Positions 51,564 through 60,608 of a stretch of DNA of 64,000 nt are shown one piece after another. This stretch comes from CAIWHR01 sp963726765 (GTDB lineage Bacteria; Pseudomonadota; Gammaproteobacteria; Burkholderiales; Casimicrobiaceae). The number at the start of each line of letters is the position of its first letter. Position 1 is the first letter of the stretch. The position numbers and the translations under genes were made by a program. Under the pieces are notes generated by a model, which was given only the letters and a program-made list of their open reading frames with translations, did no database searches and was not told the origin of the DNA. The stretch spans positions 434,001-498,000 of the forward strand of contig CAVSDH010000011.1 of the NCBI GenBank assembly GCA_963726765.1. Reading direction: 5' to 3'.

Positions 51564-52457
51564 ATGGGCGTCCTTCCTCTTTCCTGTTGTGCACGATCAT
51601 CTGGGGCTCGACCTGGATCGCGATCACCTATCAGCTCGGCACGGTGGCGCCGGAGGCGTCGGTTGCGTACCGTTTCGCGCTCGCCTCGGCGCTGATCGCC
51701 GCCGGCTGTCTCGCGACGGGGCGCTCGCTGCGTTTTCCTCTGCGCGTCCACGGCCAGCTGGTTTGTCAGGGCATGCTGTTCTTCGGCTTGAACTACATCG
51801 CCATCTATCGTGCGGAGCAATACGTAGCGTCCGGGCTGGTCGCGGTGCTGTTTTCGACCATGGTGATCATGAGTCTCGTCGGGACGCGCGATCGTCTTCG
51901 GCACGCCGATCACTGTGCGGGCGCTCGCGGGTGCGGTGCTCGGCGTGGCGGCATCGCGCTGCTGTTCCTGCCCGAGCTCATGGCGGCACGCGCGGGCGGC
52001 GGCGCGGCGATTGGCATCGCGTTCGGCCTCGGCGCCACTCTGCTCGCAACAGGCGGCAACCTCGTCTCGATGCGCATGCAGCGTCGACATCTGCCCATTG
52101 TCGAGACGACGGCCTGGGGCATGGGCTACGGCGCCCTCATCGCCGCAATCGTGGCACGCTCGGCGGAGTCGACCTGGACCTTCGATACGCGCGTCGGCTA
52201 CATCGTGTCGCTCGCTACCTGGCGCTGTTCGGGAGCGTCGTCGCGTTTCTCGCGTATCTGACCTTGCTGAAGAAGGCGGTGCCGTCTCCGCGTCCTACAT
52301 CAGCGTCGTGACGCCGGTCGTCGCGATGCTGATCTCGACGGTGCTCGAAGGCTACCGCTGGAGCTTGCCGGGTGTCATCGGCGTGGCGCTCGCTGTGGCC
52401 GGGAATGTCCTGGTGCTGCGGGCACCGCGGCCTCCGCACCGCCGCGGTCAATCGTAA
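51564..52457 (+). pseudogene. Second EamA/DMT transporter, about five indels
   Basis: An EamA transporter scattered over three frames in the order CTIIWGSTWIAITYQLGTV; GLVAVLFSTMVIMSLVGT; TPITVRALAGAVLGVA; IALLFLPELMAARAGGG to the SAESTWTFDTRVGYIVSLA region; YLALFGSVVAFLAYLTLLKK; then SASYISVVTPVVAMLISTVL, EGYRWSLPGVIGVALAVAGN. The breaks are near 51579, 51892, 51947, 52213 and 52277. One is an insertion and four are deletions, unlike the insertion-only pattern elsewhere. A true pseudogene is therefore possible here. It follows the efflux operon. Confidence 0.75.
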
Positions 52458-52542
52458 AGCCGCTTGGGTCGGCCTTCTGCGGCGACTCGCGTTCGCTCGC
52501 TCCCCCTTGCCTTCGGCGGGGCCCGGCTCGCCGCTCGCGCCG

Positions 52543-53520
52543 CTATTCGAGCCTGAGCTTCGCGTCGACGATCAGTTTTTTCCAGTCGCGAGATCGGTCG
52601 CGATCAAGCGTGCCCAGCTTCTCCGGCGTAGCCGGGTATCAGCTCGGCACCTTCGCGCTCGAGACGCGCCCTGACGTCCGGCTGCGCAAGCACGCGGTTC
52701 ATTTCGACGTTGAGCTTCGCGATGACTTCAGTGCGGCGTACCTGCCGGTGCCACGATGCCCCAGTAGTTGATCACGTCGGCATTCGGCACGCCTTCCTCC
52801 TGCCAGCTCGGCACGTCGGGCAGGAGCGGCGCACGGCGGGCGCCGGTCACCGCGAGGGCCTTCACTCTCCTTTCGGCGATGTACGGCAGCGTCGCCGACA
52901 CGGTTCCCGTCATCGCCTGGATCTGGCCGGACATGAGGTCGAGCGTGGCCGGCGCGATCCCCTTGTACGGGACGTGCACGACGTCGGTTCCGGCGCGGGC
53001 ATTGAAAAGCTCGAGCGCGAGATGGTTGATGCTTCCGGGGCCGGCGGAGCCGTAGTTGAGCTTGCCGGGCTCGCGCCTCGCCAATGCGATGAACTCCCGC
53101 ATCGTGCCGGCCGGCACGGACGGATTCACGACGAACACCAGCGGGCTCGTCGCGATCGGCGCGACCGGTGCGAAGTGCTTGACCGGGTCGTACGTCGCGT
53201 TCTTCGACGCGGCGGCGACCGTCGTGAACGGACCGGCGACGAAAAGCAGCGTGTAGCCGTCGGGGTCGGACTTCGCAACTTCGGCAGCGCCTATCGCACC
53301 GCCGGCGCCCGTCCGGTTGTCGACGACGATCGTCGCCTTCATCGACTTCGCCGAGCTTCTGCGCGACGAAGCGGGCTACGGTGTCGGTTCCGGCACCCGG
53401 CGGAACGGGAACGACGAGCCGGATCGGCTTCGTCGGATAGCCCGGTCCTTGCGCACGCACGAAGTGATGGGTGAGTAGCACTCCCGCTACTGCGCCAATA
53501 GCTGTTCGCCGATCCATCAT
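52543..53520 (-). pseudogene. Bug-family (TTT) substrate-binding protein, at least three +1 frameshifts
   Basis: A tripartite-tricarboxylate-transporter binding protein. Signal MMDRRTAIGAVAGVLLTHHF and YPTKPIRLVVPVPPGAGTDT lead into IVVDNRTGAGGAIGA, FVVNPSVPAGTMREFIALA, PGKLNYGSAGPGSINHLALE and VVHVPYKGIAPATLDLMSGQ, then EVIAKLNVEMNRVLAQPDVR and a tail ending VDAKLRLE. Breaks lie near 53345, 52735 and 52640; the span remains 3n. TctA/TctB membrane partners are absent, as for most Bug proteins, which are orphan binding proteins with variable ligands. The start overlaps the previous gene's stop. Confidence 0.8.
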
Positions 53521-54503
53521 TGAATCACCTCGTCTGCGCGCTGCACGAGCGCGGGCGGAATTGTGAGGCCGAGCGCCTTCGCGGTCTTGAGGTTGATCAC
53601 CAGCTCGAATTTGGTTGGCTGCTCGACGGGAAGGTCGGCGGGCTTGGCGCCCTTGAGGATCCTGTCGACGTACATCGCGGCGCGCCACCAGAGATCACGG
53701 AAGCTCGGCCCATAAGCCATGAGGCCTCCAACTTCCACCGGCTGCCTGTTGGTGTAAGCGGCGGGCAGGCGGCTCCTCGCCGCGAGGGCCGCAAGCTGCG
53801 TCCGGTGGAGACTGAATACCGGGTCGACGATCACGAGGATTCCTTCAGCGCGCTCCGTGGCCATCGCCGCGAACGCGGCCCCGAACTCGGCGGGATCCCT
53901 GGCCCCGAGCGGCTGAAGCTGCAATTCCAGCGACCGGGCCGCGACACTCACCTCTCTCATCGTGGGCGTCAGCGACGTGACGTCCGGGTTCCAGAGGATC
54001 GCCACGCGTTTCGCCTTGGGCGCGACTTCCTTCAGCAGCGCCAGCTGCTTGCCGTAGATTTCCTGGCCGACGCTGTAGGACAGGCCGGTCACGTTGCCGC
54101 CCGGTCGCGCGAGGCTCGAGACGAGGCCCAGTCCCACGGGATCGTTGACGCCGATCATGACGATCGGAATGGTCCGCGTGGCCTTGCTCGCCGCCATCGC
54201 GGGCGGCGTCGGCGCCGCCACGATGACGTCCATGTTTAGCCGGACCAAGTCAGCGGCGAGGTCAGGCAGCCGGTCATAACGGCCCTCGGCAAACCGGTAG
54301 TCGATAATGATGTTCTGCCCTTCGACCCACCCGCGCTCGCGCAGCCCCTGCCGGAATGCGTCGATGACCGTCGCGGATGCTTCAGGCGCGGCGGCCGACA
54401 GATAACCGATCCGGTAGATCTTTCCCGCTTGCTGCGCCTGGGTCGCGAGGGGCAAGGCGACGAGGCCGCGTGCGACGTTAATGATAAACGTCCGCCGGTC
54501 CAT
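53517..54503 (-). CDS. ABC-type substrate-binding protein (PF04392-like)
   Basis: A 328-residue exported binding protein. The signal MDRRTFIINVARGLVALPLATQAQ has an RR that is Tat-like. The mature domain has KIYRIGYLSAA, EGQNIIIDYRFAEGRYDRLP, TRTIPIVMIGVNDPVGLGLV, LARPGGNVTGLSYSVG and the C-terminal QPTKFELVINLKTAKALGLT. This is the YtrP/DUF534-type family of tryptophan or related ligand binders. No permease or ATPase is nearby. Its stop overlaps the Bug gene start (ATGATGA), so the two are co-translated. Confidence 0.85.
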   Translation of the reverse strand: MDRRTFIINVARGLVALPLATQAQQAGKIYRIGYLSAAAPEASATVIDAFRQGLRERGWVEGQNIIIDYRFAEGRYDRLPDLAADLVRLNMDVIVAAPTPPAMAASKATRTIPIVMIGVNDPVGLGLVSSLARPGGNVTGLSYSVGQEIYGKQLALLKEVAPKAKRVAILWNPDVTSLTPTMREVSVAARSLELQLQPLGARDPAEFGAAFAAMATERAEGILVIVDPVFSLHRTQLAALAARSRLPAAYTNRQPVEVGGLMAYGPSFRDLWWRAAMYVDRILKGAKPADLPVEQPTKFELVINLKTAKALGLTIPPALVQRADEVIQ

Positions 54504-54610
54504 CACTCGATTACCTCGTCTGCGCGCGAGAGAATGGGAGGCGGCACCGTGATGCCAAGCGCTTTGGCGGTCTTGAGATTGATGACAAGCTCGAACTTGA
54601 TCGGTCGCTC
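54503..54610 (-). pseudogene. C-terminal remnant of a tandem paralogue of the binding protein
   Basis: The last 36 codons before the intact gene read IKFELVINLKTAKALGITVP then PPILSRADEVIE. This is nearly the same as the tail of the intact binding protein (KFELVINLKTAKALGLTIPP, ALVQRADEVIQ). The body is missing, so a tandem copy was deleted down to its 3' end. The upstream open frame to 54733 has no further similarity. Confidence 0.8.
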
Positions 54611-54729
54611 GACCGGAATCGCGAAGGCGAGCACCGCGATCGACACGCGAGGGATCGCCGTGGCGGCGGCCGGTCGCGCGAGTCGCCGAAGCATCGATTT
54701 CATTACCCGCGACAACGGCTCGAGACCGC

Positions 54730-54849
54730 TCAATCTTCACCGTCCTTCTTGACGACATCCACGTTGTGGCGGCGGCCGCTCGCATGCGCTCGCTTGACGT
54801 TCGCCGCGCTCACGTTGGCCTTCGCCGCAATGTCGACGTAAGGGACCAT
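54730..54849 (-). CDS. Possible 39-residue protein with a PanC-like tail
   Basis: An ORF beginning two bases after the proposed panC stop (TGAATG). It starts MVPYVDIAAKANVSAANVKR and ends NVDVVKKDGED. The last 11 residues repeat the last 11 of PanC (NVDVIKKDGED), with differences nearly all at third codon positions. I do not recognise the N-terminal half. It may be a remnant of a duplicated 3' end or a real small protein. Confidence 0.4.
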   Translation of the reverse strand: MVPYVDIAAKANVSAANVKRAHASGRRHNVDVVKKDGED

Positions 54850-55708
54850 TCAGTCCTCTCCGTCTTTTTTGATCACGTCGACGTTGTCAATCAATCGGGT
54901 GGTTGCCGATGGTTGCCGCGGCGAGCACGATCAGCAGGTTCGGGTGGTCGTAGCCTTCCGGATGCGGAATTCGCAGCGCGAGCCCGTGGCGGACGGCGAC
55001 ATAGTCGACTTTCCATCCTCGGCGCGCGAGTTCCATGCGACCTGTGGCCTCGAGGTTTGCGTAGTCGGTGCGGCCGGCGGCGATTGCGTCGGCGATCTCG
55101 CGCAATACCCGATAGAGGTTCGGCGCCTCGGCGCGCTCGGAAGGGCTGAGATAGGTGTTCCGCGACGCCAGCGCGAGCCCGTCGGCGGCGCGGATCGTCT
55201 CGGCCGGGACAATCTGGATCGGCATGTTGAAGCTCTGGACCATCCCGCGGACGATCTTGAGCTGCTGGCGATCCTTCTTGCCGAATATGGCGACGTCGGG
55301 TTGCACCAGATTGAAGAGCTTCAGCACGACCGTGCATACGCCGTGGAAGAAGCCGGGACGCGACGCGCCTTCGAGTTCCTCGGCGAGCGGCGGTGGCAGC
55401 ACGCGATAGACCTGCGGCGTCGGGTACATCTCCTGCTCCTGCGGCGCGAACAGCACGTCGACGCCCTCGCGCTCGAGGCCCTCGCGATCGGCCTGCATCG
55501 TTCGCGGATAGCGGTCGAAATCCTCGTTCGGACCGAATTGCAGGCGATTGACGAAAATGCTCGTCACGACGGCGTCGCCGTGCTGCCGGGCAATCCGGCA
55601 CAACGACAGGTGTCCGTCGTGCAGATTGCCCATCGTCGGAACGAACGCGATCCGGCGCGCGCCGGCCAGGCGATCAGAGAGTTCGGCGGCGGTGCTGACG
55701 ATTTCCAT
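54850..55708 (-). pseudogene. panC: PanC, pantothenate synthetase, one +1 frameshift near the C terminus
   Basis: The ATP-dependent ligase that joins pantoate and beta-alanine. It has FVPTMGNLHDGHLSL (MGxLHxGH), SIFVNRLQFGPNEDFDRYPR, FFHGVCTVVLKLFNLVQPD, FGKKDRQQLKIV and SRNTYLSPSERAEA. In the main frame it ends early as AAATIGNHPID at 54887. Dropping one base in CCACCC gives the family end TRLIDNV, continuing NVDVIKKDGED to a stop at 54850 and 285 residues. The span is 3n+1. The truncated product lacks only the tail, so it may still work. panB is not in the window. Confidence 0.9.
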
Positions 55709-55849
55709 GGGTCACCCGGTCAGGGAAGGATGCGGCTCCCGGCACGGCTCGGCGGACACGGGCCCCGAGCGCGTCGTAGATTACCAGCAGTTGCCCCGCG
55801 TGGGCGGGACGGGCTCCGCCGGCGAGAAACGCAGGGCAGGCGTCGCGGG

Positions 55850-56497
55850 TCAGGCGCCCTGCCCGAGATTGAAGAACTCGCGTTGCCCGCGCATCGCGTT
55901 GATTCGCGTGCGCAGGAGGTCGAAATGGTCGGCGTGGTCGACGAAATTGAGCCGTTCGCTGTTGATGATGAGAAGCGGAGCTGCCTGGTACCGGTAGAAG
56001 TAGCGGCTGTAGGCGTCGGCGAGGCGCGCGAGATAGTTCGCCGAGATCGTGCGCTCGTACTGGACGCCGCGCCGGTGCACGCGCTCGATCAGCGTTTCGA
56101 CCGGCGCCTGCAGGTAGATCACGAGATCCGGAACCGGTACGTCGAGCTTCAGCTGCGAATAGACCTTTTCGTAGAGCCGGTACTCGGCATCGCCGAGATT
56201 GAGGCGCGCGAACAGCGGGTCCTTGTCGAGCAGGAAGTCGGCCACCGTCGCCCGATGAAAGAGGTCGAGCTGCCCGACGTCGCGCAGCTGGTCGACGCGC
56301 TGGAAGAGGAACGTGAGCTGCGCGGGCAGCGCGTAGCGCGCCATGTCCTCGTAGAAGCGTGCGAGGAACGGGTTTTCCTCGGGCCGCTCGAGCAGTGCCT
56401 CCCCGCCGAGGTGTTGCGCGAGCTGCCGCGCAAGGCTTGTCTTGCCGGCGCCGATCGGACCCTCGACGACGATGTAGCGGCACTTGTCGAGGTCCAT
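55850..56497 (-). CDS. Deoxynucleoside kinase family protein
   Basis: A 215-residue dNK-type kinase. The P-loop is GPIGAGKTSLA (about residues 13-20), DMARYALPAQLTFLFQRVDQ follows, the lid ERVHRRGVQYERTIS contains the ERS-like Arg set, and the acid is in the LLERPEENPF region. Relatives phosphorylate deoxyadenosine or deoxyguanosine for salvage. In betaproteobacteria this gene lies between folK and panC, as here. About 140 bases separate it from panC. ATG at 56497. Confidence 0.88.
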   Translation of the reverse strand: MDLDKCRYIVVEGPIGAGKTSLARQLAQHLGGEALLERPEENPFLARFYEDMARYALPAQLTFLFQRVDQLRDVGQLDLFHRATVADFLLDKDPLFARLNLGDAEYRLYEKVYSQLKLDVPVPDLVIYLQAPVETLIERVHRRGVQYERTISANYLARLADAYSRYFYRYQAAPLLIINSERLNFVDHADHFDLLRTRINAMRGQREFFNLGQGA

Positions 56498-56531
56498 CGC
56501 GAATTTCCTGGAGCGGGGCGGGAGCAGCCGA

Positions 56532-57038
56532 TCAATGCAGGACGTGCGCGCGCGTGCGTGCGATCCGCTGTGCGCGCACCGCCGGCAGGAAGGTCCGCGC
56601 GAGCCCGCGGCCCGGTATGGTTACGCCGGGGGAAAGCTCGACCAGAGGTCGCAGCACGAACGCGCGCGCGTCCATGCGCGGATGAGGCACGACGAGCCGC
56701 GGGTGGTGCAACCGGGCGCGGCCGTAGAGCAGAAGATCGAGGTCCAGCGTGCGCGGCGCGTTCCGCTGCCGCTGCGTCGCGCGCCGCTGCCGTCGCTCGA
56801 TCGCGTGCAGCCGACCGAGCAAAGCAAGCGGCGGCAGCGTCGTCTTCAGCGCGGCGACTGCGTTCACGAACTCGGGTTGCGGGTCCGGGCAATCGAGCGG
56901 AGCGCTGACGTAGTTGGACGACACGCCGACGATGCGTGTTCGCGGCAGGCGGGCGAGCGCGCGCACTGCGCGGGCCAGCTGCCGGCGCGGGTGCAGGAGA
57001 TTGCTGCCGAGGCCGACGTAGACCAGCATCGCGTTCAT
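56532..57038 (-). CDS. folK: FolK, 6-hydroxymethyl-7,8-dihydropterin pyrophosphokinase
   Basis: A 168-residue HPPK of folate synthesis. It has VYVGLGSNLLHPRRQL at the N terminus, the PLDCPDPQPEFVNAVAALKT segment (N-A-V substrate loop), R-TLDLDLLLYG (RNAPRTLDLDLL) with Mg-binding acids, and HPRMDARAFVLRPLVEL. ATG at 57038 overlaps the pcnB stop by four bases. Upstream in-frame codons belong to the pcnB overlap. Intact. Confidence 0.95.
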   Translation of the reverse strand: MNAMLVYVGLGSNLLHPRRQLARAVRALARLPRTRIVGVSSNYVSAPLDCPDPQPEFVNAVAALKTTLPPLALLGRLHAIERRQRRATQRQRNAPRTLDLDLLLYGRARLHHPRLVVPHPRMDARAFVLRPLVELSPGVTIPGRGLARTFLPAVRAQRIARTRAHVLH

Positions 57039-58402
57039 TCCGTCCCGGCATCGTCCGGCGGCGGGGCGCCCGACATCTCTTCGCTGCGTTTTCGCCCGCG
57101 CCCGCGCGACCTGCGCTTTCGCTTCGGGCCCTCGTCGGGTTTCAGCATCGCGAGGCGTCCCTCCGGTCCCGCGCTGGCGAAGCGCGTCCACCATTCCGCG
57201 AGGCCGGCGCGTTCACCCTCGAGCTCGCCGCTCTTGCATCGCAATTCGAGGAAATCCCAGCCGGCGCGATAGCGCGGGTGCTCGAGCAGCCGGAACGGAC
57301 GCTGGCCCCCTCGCTGCTCGAACCGGGGCTGCAGCGACCAGATCTCCTTGATGGTCCCCTCGAACCGGCGCGGGATCGCGAGCTGCTTTGCCTGTCGTTC
57401 GAGCACGAGGTCCATCGCGTCGAACAGGGCCGGAATCGACGCGTCGCCGCGCGCCTTCGACGCATTCCAGGTCGCCAGCACTTCGTGCCACAGCAATGTC
57501 GCGAACAGGAAACCCGGCGACACGCCGCGGTCGTTGCCGACGCGCTCGTCGGTGTTGGCGAGTGCCAGCTCGATGAACCGCTGACCCAACGGCTGCTCGA
57601 CCACGACGTCGAGCAACGGCAGGAGCCCGTGCGACAGCCCGTGCGCGCGCAGGCTCTTGACCGTGGCGACGGCGTGCCCCGACAGCAGCAGCTTCTGCAT
57701 CTCGTCGAAGAGACGCGCGGGCGGGACATTGCCGATGAGCGGGGCGAGCTTGGCAATCGGCGCGGCGGTCTTGGGCTCGATCGCGATGCCGAGTTTGGCC
57801 GCGAGGCGCACGGCGCGCAGCATGCGCACCGGATCCTCGCGGTATCGGGTGACCGGCGGTCCGATGAGCTTCAGGCGGCGGGCGCGAAGGTCGGCCACCC
57901 CGCCGACGTGGTCCCATACCTCCTCGGTCGACGGGTCGAAATAGAGTGCGTTGATCGTGAAGTCGCGGCGCGCGGCGTCCTCGGCATGCGACCCGTAGAC
58001 ATTGTCCGACAGCAGTCGGCCGTGCTCGTCGGTGGCGTCGTCGCCTAGCTGCGCGGCGCGAAACGTCGACACTTCGATGGTCTCGGCACCCGAGTGAACG
58101 TGCACCAGCCGGAACCGGCGGCCGATGATGAAGGCGCGGCGGAAGAGTGGTTTGACCTGTTCGGGCCGCGCGTCGGTTGCGATGTCGAAATCCTTGGGCT
58201 CGATCCCGAACAGCAAGTCGCGCACGGCGCCGCCGACGATGTACGCCTTGAATCCGGCGTCCTGCAGCCGGCGTGTCACGTCGAGCGCGCCGCGCGACAA
58301 CTGGCCCTTCCGCAGCGGGTGGTCGGCGGGGCCGTAGACGCGCGCCTTGTGCGGGCGGCCGCTGCGACCGGGCATGAGGCGCGCGAGCAGGCGGCGGATC
58401 AT
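57035..58402 (-). CDS. pcnB: PcnB, poly(A) polymerase I
   Basis: A 455-residue class II nucleotidyltransferase. The head has AYIVGGAVRDLLFGIEPKDF with DIAT catalytic acids, RLVHVHSG, then RRDFTINALYFDP and the B/D-type DPVRMLRAVRLAAKLG region. The basic, Lys/Arg-rich tail (KRKRRSRGRGRKRSEE) is typical of PcnB rather than CCA-adding enzymes. It adds poly(A) to RNAs for decay. The stop overlaps the folK start, giving the classic pcnB-folK order. Confidence 0.93.
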   Translation of the reverse strand: MIRRLLARLMPGRSGRPHKARVYGPADHPLRKGQLSRGALDVTRRLQDAGFKAYIVGGAVRDLLFGIEPKDFDIATDARPEQVKPLFRRAFIIGRRFRLVHVHSGAETIEVSTFRAAQLGDDATDEHGRLLSDNVYGSHAEDAARRDFTINALYFDPSTEEVWDHVGGVADLRARRLKLIGPPVTRYREDPVRMLRAVRLAAKLGIAIEPKTAAPIAKLAPLIGNVPPARLFDEMQKLLLSGHAVATVKSLRAHGLSHGLLPLLDVVVEQPLGQRFIELALANTDERVGNDRGVSPGFLFATLLWHEVLATWNASKARGDASIPALFDAMDLVLERQAKQLAIPRRFEGTIKEIWSLQPRFEQRGGQRPFRLLEHPRYRAGWDFLELRCKSGELEGERAGLAEWWTRFASAGPEGRLAMLKPDEGPKRKRRSRGRGRKRSEEMSGAPPPDDAGTE

Positions 58403-58508
58403 CGCGAGGGACGGGCAAACGCGGCCGCCGGGGCGGGGCGAGGGAAGTGCGGGATCGACGGGGAGCGGCGCCGGGAAGGATCGCGGCGGACGCCGTCAGG
58501 AATGAGGG

Positions 58509-59141
58509 TCATCGAACGGGGCGCGATGATAGCACGGCGAGCGACCCCGCCTCCCGACGCCATGCCCCCGGCTCCAGACCCTCAATCGACCACGGCCCCA
58601 CTCGGCACCGGATCAGCCTCAACGTCGGCAGCCCGACGGCCGCCGTCATTCGGCGTACCTGCCGATTCCGTCCTTCCGCAAGTTCGAGCTCGATCCACGA
58701 CGTCGGCAACGCCTTTCGATGGCGTATCGGCGGCGTGCGGGGCCACAACGGAGAGGGTTCGGGAATCGCGTGCACGTGCGCGGGCGCCGTGACGAAATCG
58801 CCCACGTCGACGCCCGCGGCGAGGGCGTCGAGCTGCGCGGGCGTCGGCACACCGTCGACCTGCACTCGATAGGTTTTCGCGATGCGGAAACGCGGGTTCG
58901 CAATCCTGGCCTGCAGCGCGCCGTCGGCCGTCAGAACGACGAGACCCTCGCTGTCGGCGTCGAGTCGCCCCGCGGGATAGACATCGGGAATGCTGATGAA
59001 GTCTGCGAGCGTGGGCTTGGCGCTCCCGTCACGGGAGAACTGGCAGAGCACGCCGTAGGGTTTGTTGAAAAGAACGACGCCACTCCCCGACAACGGGGCA
59101 CCGGTTATTGATCTGGATCGATTCGACGCCGCCGCGCGCAT
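58509..59141 (-). CDS. rluE: RNA pseudouridine synthase (RsuA/RluE family)
   Basis: A 210-residue pseudouridine synthase without an S4 domain. It has VVLFNKPYGVLCQFS, the catalytic motif PAGRLDADSEGLVVLT (Asp nucleophile in GRLD), AKTYRVQVDGVP and EGRNRQVRRMTAAVGLPTLRL. RluE modifies U2457 of 23S rRNA. The RluE call is the best fit from length and lack of S4, but RluB/RluF relatives cannot be fully excluded. It reads divergently from icd. Confidence 0.85.
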   Translation of the reverse strand: MRAAASNRSRSITGAPLSGSGVVLFNKPYGVLCQFSRDGSAKPTLADFISIPDVYPAGRLDADSEGLVVLTADGALQARIANPRFRIAKTYRVQVDGVPTPAQLDALAAGVDVGDFVTAPAHVHAIPEPSPLWPRTPPIRHRKALPTSWIELELAEGRNRQVRRMTAAVGLPTLRLIRCRVGPWSIEGLEPGAWRREAGSLAVLSSRPVR

Positions 59142-59254
59142 GGCAGTATTGCCTGAATTCGAGGATAATTAAGGGTTTGCGACCACCGCATCACGTCACG
59201 CGTCCGCGCGAACGCGCATTACGCCTCCGCCGGCGACGCCCTCAAGGAGAGTCC

Positions 59255-60511
59255 ATGTCCTTCCAGCATGTCAAGGTCCCGTCCGGCGGCCAGAAGATCA
59301 CCGTCAACAAGGATTACAGCCTCAACATCTCCGACAACCCGATCATCCCCTACATCGAGGGGGACGGTACGGGCCTCGACATCACGCCCGTGATGATCAA
59401 GGTCGTCGATGCCGCGGTGGCAAAGGCGTACGGCGGCAAGCGCAGGATCCACTGGATGGAGATCTACGCCGGCGAGAAGTCGACCAAAGTCTACGGTCCG
59501 GATGTCTGGCTGCCCGAGGAGACGCTGACGATCCTCAGGGACTATGTCGTTTCGATCAAGGGCCCGCTGACGACTCCGGTCGGCGGCGGCATCCGCTCGC
59601 TCAACGTCGCGCTGCGGCAGGAGCTCGATCTCTATGTCTGCCTTCGCCCGGTGCGCTGGTTCAAGGGCGTGCCTTCGCCGGTCAAGGAGCCGGAGAAGAC
59701 CGACATGGTGATCTTCCGCGAGAATTCCGAGGACATCTACGCCGGCATCGAGTGGGATGCCGAGTCCGCGGGTGCGAAGAAACTGATCGCCTTTCTCATC
59801 AACGAAATGGGTGTCAAGAAGATCCGCTTTCCAGCGACGTCTGGCATCGGCATCAAGCCGGTGTCACGGGAGGGCACCGAGCGCCTCGTGCGCAAGGCCA
59901 TCCAGTACGCGATCGACAACGACAAGCCCTCGATGACGCTGGTGCACAAGGGCAACATCATGAAGTTCACGGAAGGCGCCTTCCGCGACTGGGGCTACGG
60001 CCTCGCGCAGAAGGAGTTCGGCGCGCAGCTCCTGGACGGCGGCCCGTGGATGAAGATCAGGAACCCGAAGACGGGCGGTGATATCGTCATCAAGGACGTC
60101 ATCGCGGACGCGTTCCTGCAGCAGATCCTGCTGCGGCCGGCGGAGTACAGCGTGATCGCGACCCTCAATCTCAACGGCGACTACATCAGCGACGCGCTCG
60201 CCGCGCAAGTCGGCGGCATCGGCATCGCGCCTGGCGCCAACCTGTCGGACACGGTGGCGATGTTCGAGGCGACCCATGGCACCGCGCCCAAGTACGCGGG
60301 CAAGGACTATGTCAATCCCGGCAGCGAGATTCTCTCGGCCGAGATGATGCTGATCCACATGGGCTGGAAGGAGGCGGCCGCGCTGATCGTCAGCTCGATC
60401 GAGAAATCGATCCAGGACAAGGTCGTGACCTACGACTTCGCCCGACTGATGCCAAATGCGACGCAGGTGTCCTGCTCGGGTTTCGGCAAGGCGATAATCG
60501 AGCGGATGTAG
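59255..60511 (+). CDS. icd: Icd, NADP-dependent isocitrate dehydrogenase
   Basis: The 418-residue homodimeric isocitrate dehydrogenase of the TCA cycle. It has NPIIPYIEGDGTGLDITPVM, the regulatory and substrate site ENSEDIYAGIEW (Ser phosphorylated by AceK in enterobacteria), the catalytic Tyr and Lys regions (MTLVHKGNIMKFTEGAFRDWGY), and NLNGDYISDALAAQVGGIGIAPGAN. AAGGAGAG is the ribosome site before ATG 59255. The frame is open upstream to 59108 without conservation. A strong terminator follows. Confidence 0.97.
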   Translation: MSFQHVKVPSGGQKITVNKDYSLNISDNPIIPYIEGDGTGLDITPVMIKVVDAAVAKAYGGKRRIHWMEIYAGEKSTKVYGPDVWLPEETLTILRDYVVSIKGPLTTPVGGGIRSLNVALRQELDLYVCLRPVRWFKGVPSPVKEPEKTDMVIFRENSEDIYAGIEWDAESAGAKKLIAFLINEMGVKKIRFPATSGIGIKPVSREGTERLVRKAIQYAIDNDKPSMTLVHKGNIMKFTEGAFRDWGYGLAQKEFGAQLLDGGPWMKIRNPKTGGDIVIKDVIADAFLQQILLRPAEYSVIATLNLNGDYISDALAAQVGGIGIAPGANLSDTVAMFEATHGTAPKYAGKDYVNPGSEILSAEMMLIHMGWKEAAALIVSSIEKSIQDKVVTYDFARLMPNATQVSCSGFGKAIIERM

Positions 60512-60535
60512 CGGACAACATTGCCAGTACGTCGG

Positions 60536-60566
60536 AAGGCCCGCCGTGTCGGCGGGCCTTTTCTTT
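60536..60566 (+). terminator. Rho-independent terminator of icd
   Basis: A perfect ten-base stem AAGGCCCGCC/GGCGGGCCTT with a five-base loop and T-rich tail (TTCTTT), 25 bases after icd. The A-rich left flank on the opposite strand lets it act for cspA as well. Confidence 0.92.
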
Positions 60567-60608
60567 AGGCGACAGCTTCCTGACGTACAGCGGAATGGCG
60601 AGCCGGCG

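Noticed and set aside
20297..55708. Programmed ribosomal frameshifting as the cause of the frame breaks
   Set aside because: The sites share no slippery heptamer or stop context, and the breaks occur in many unrelated genes.
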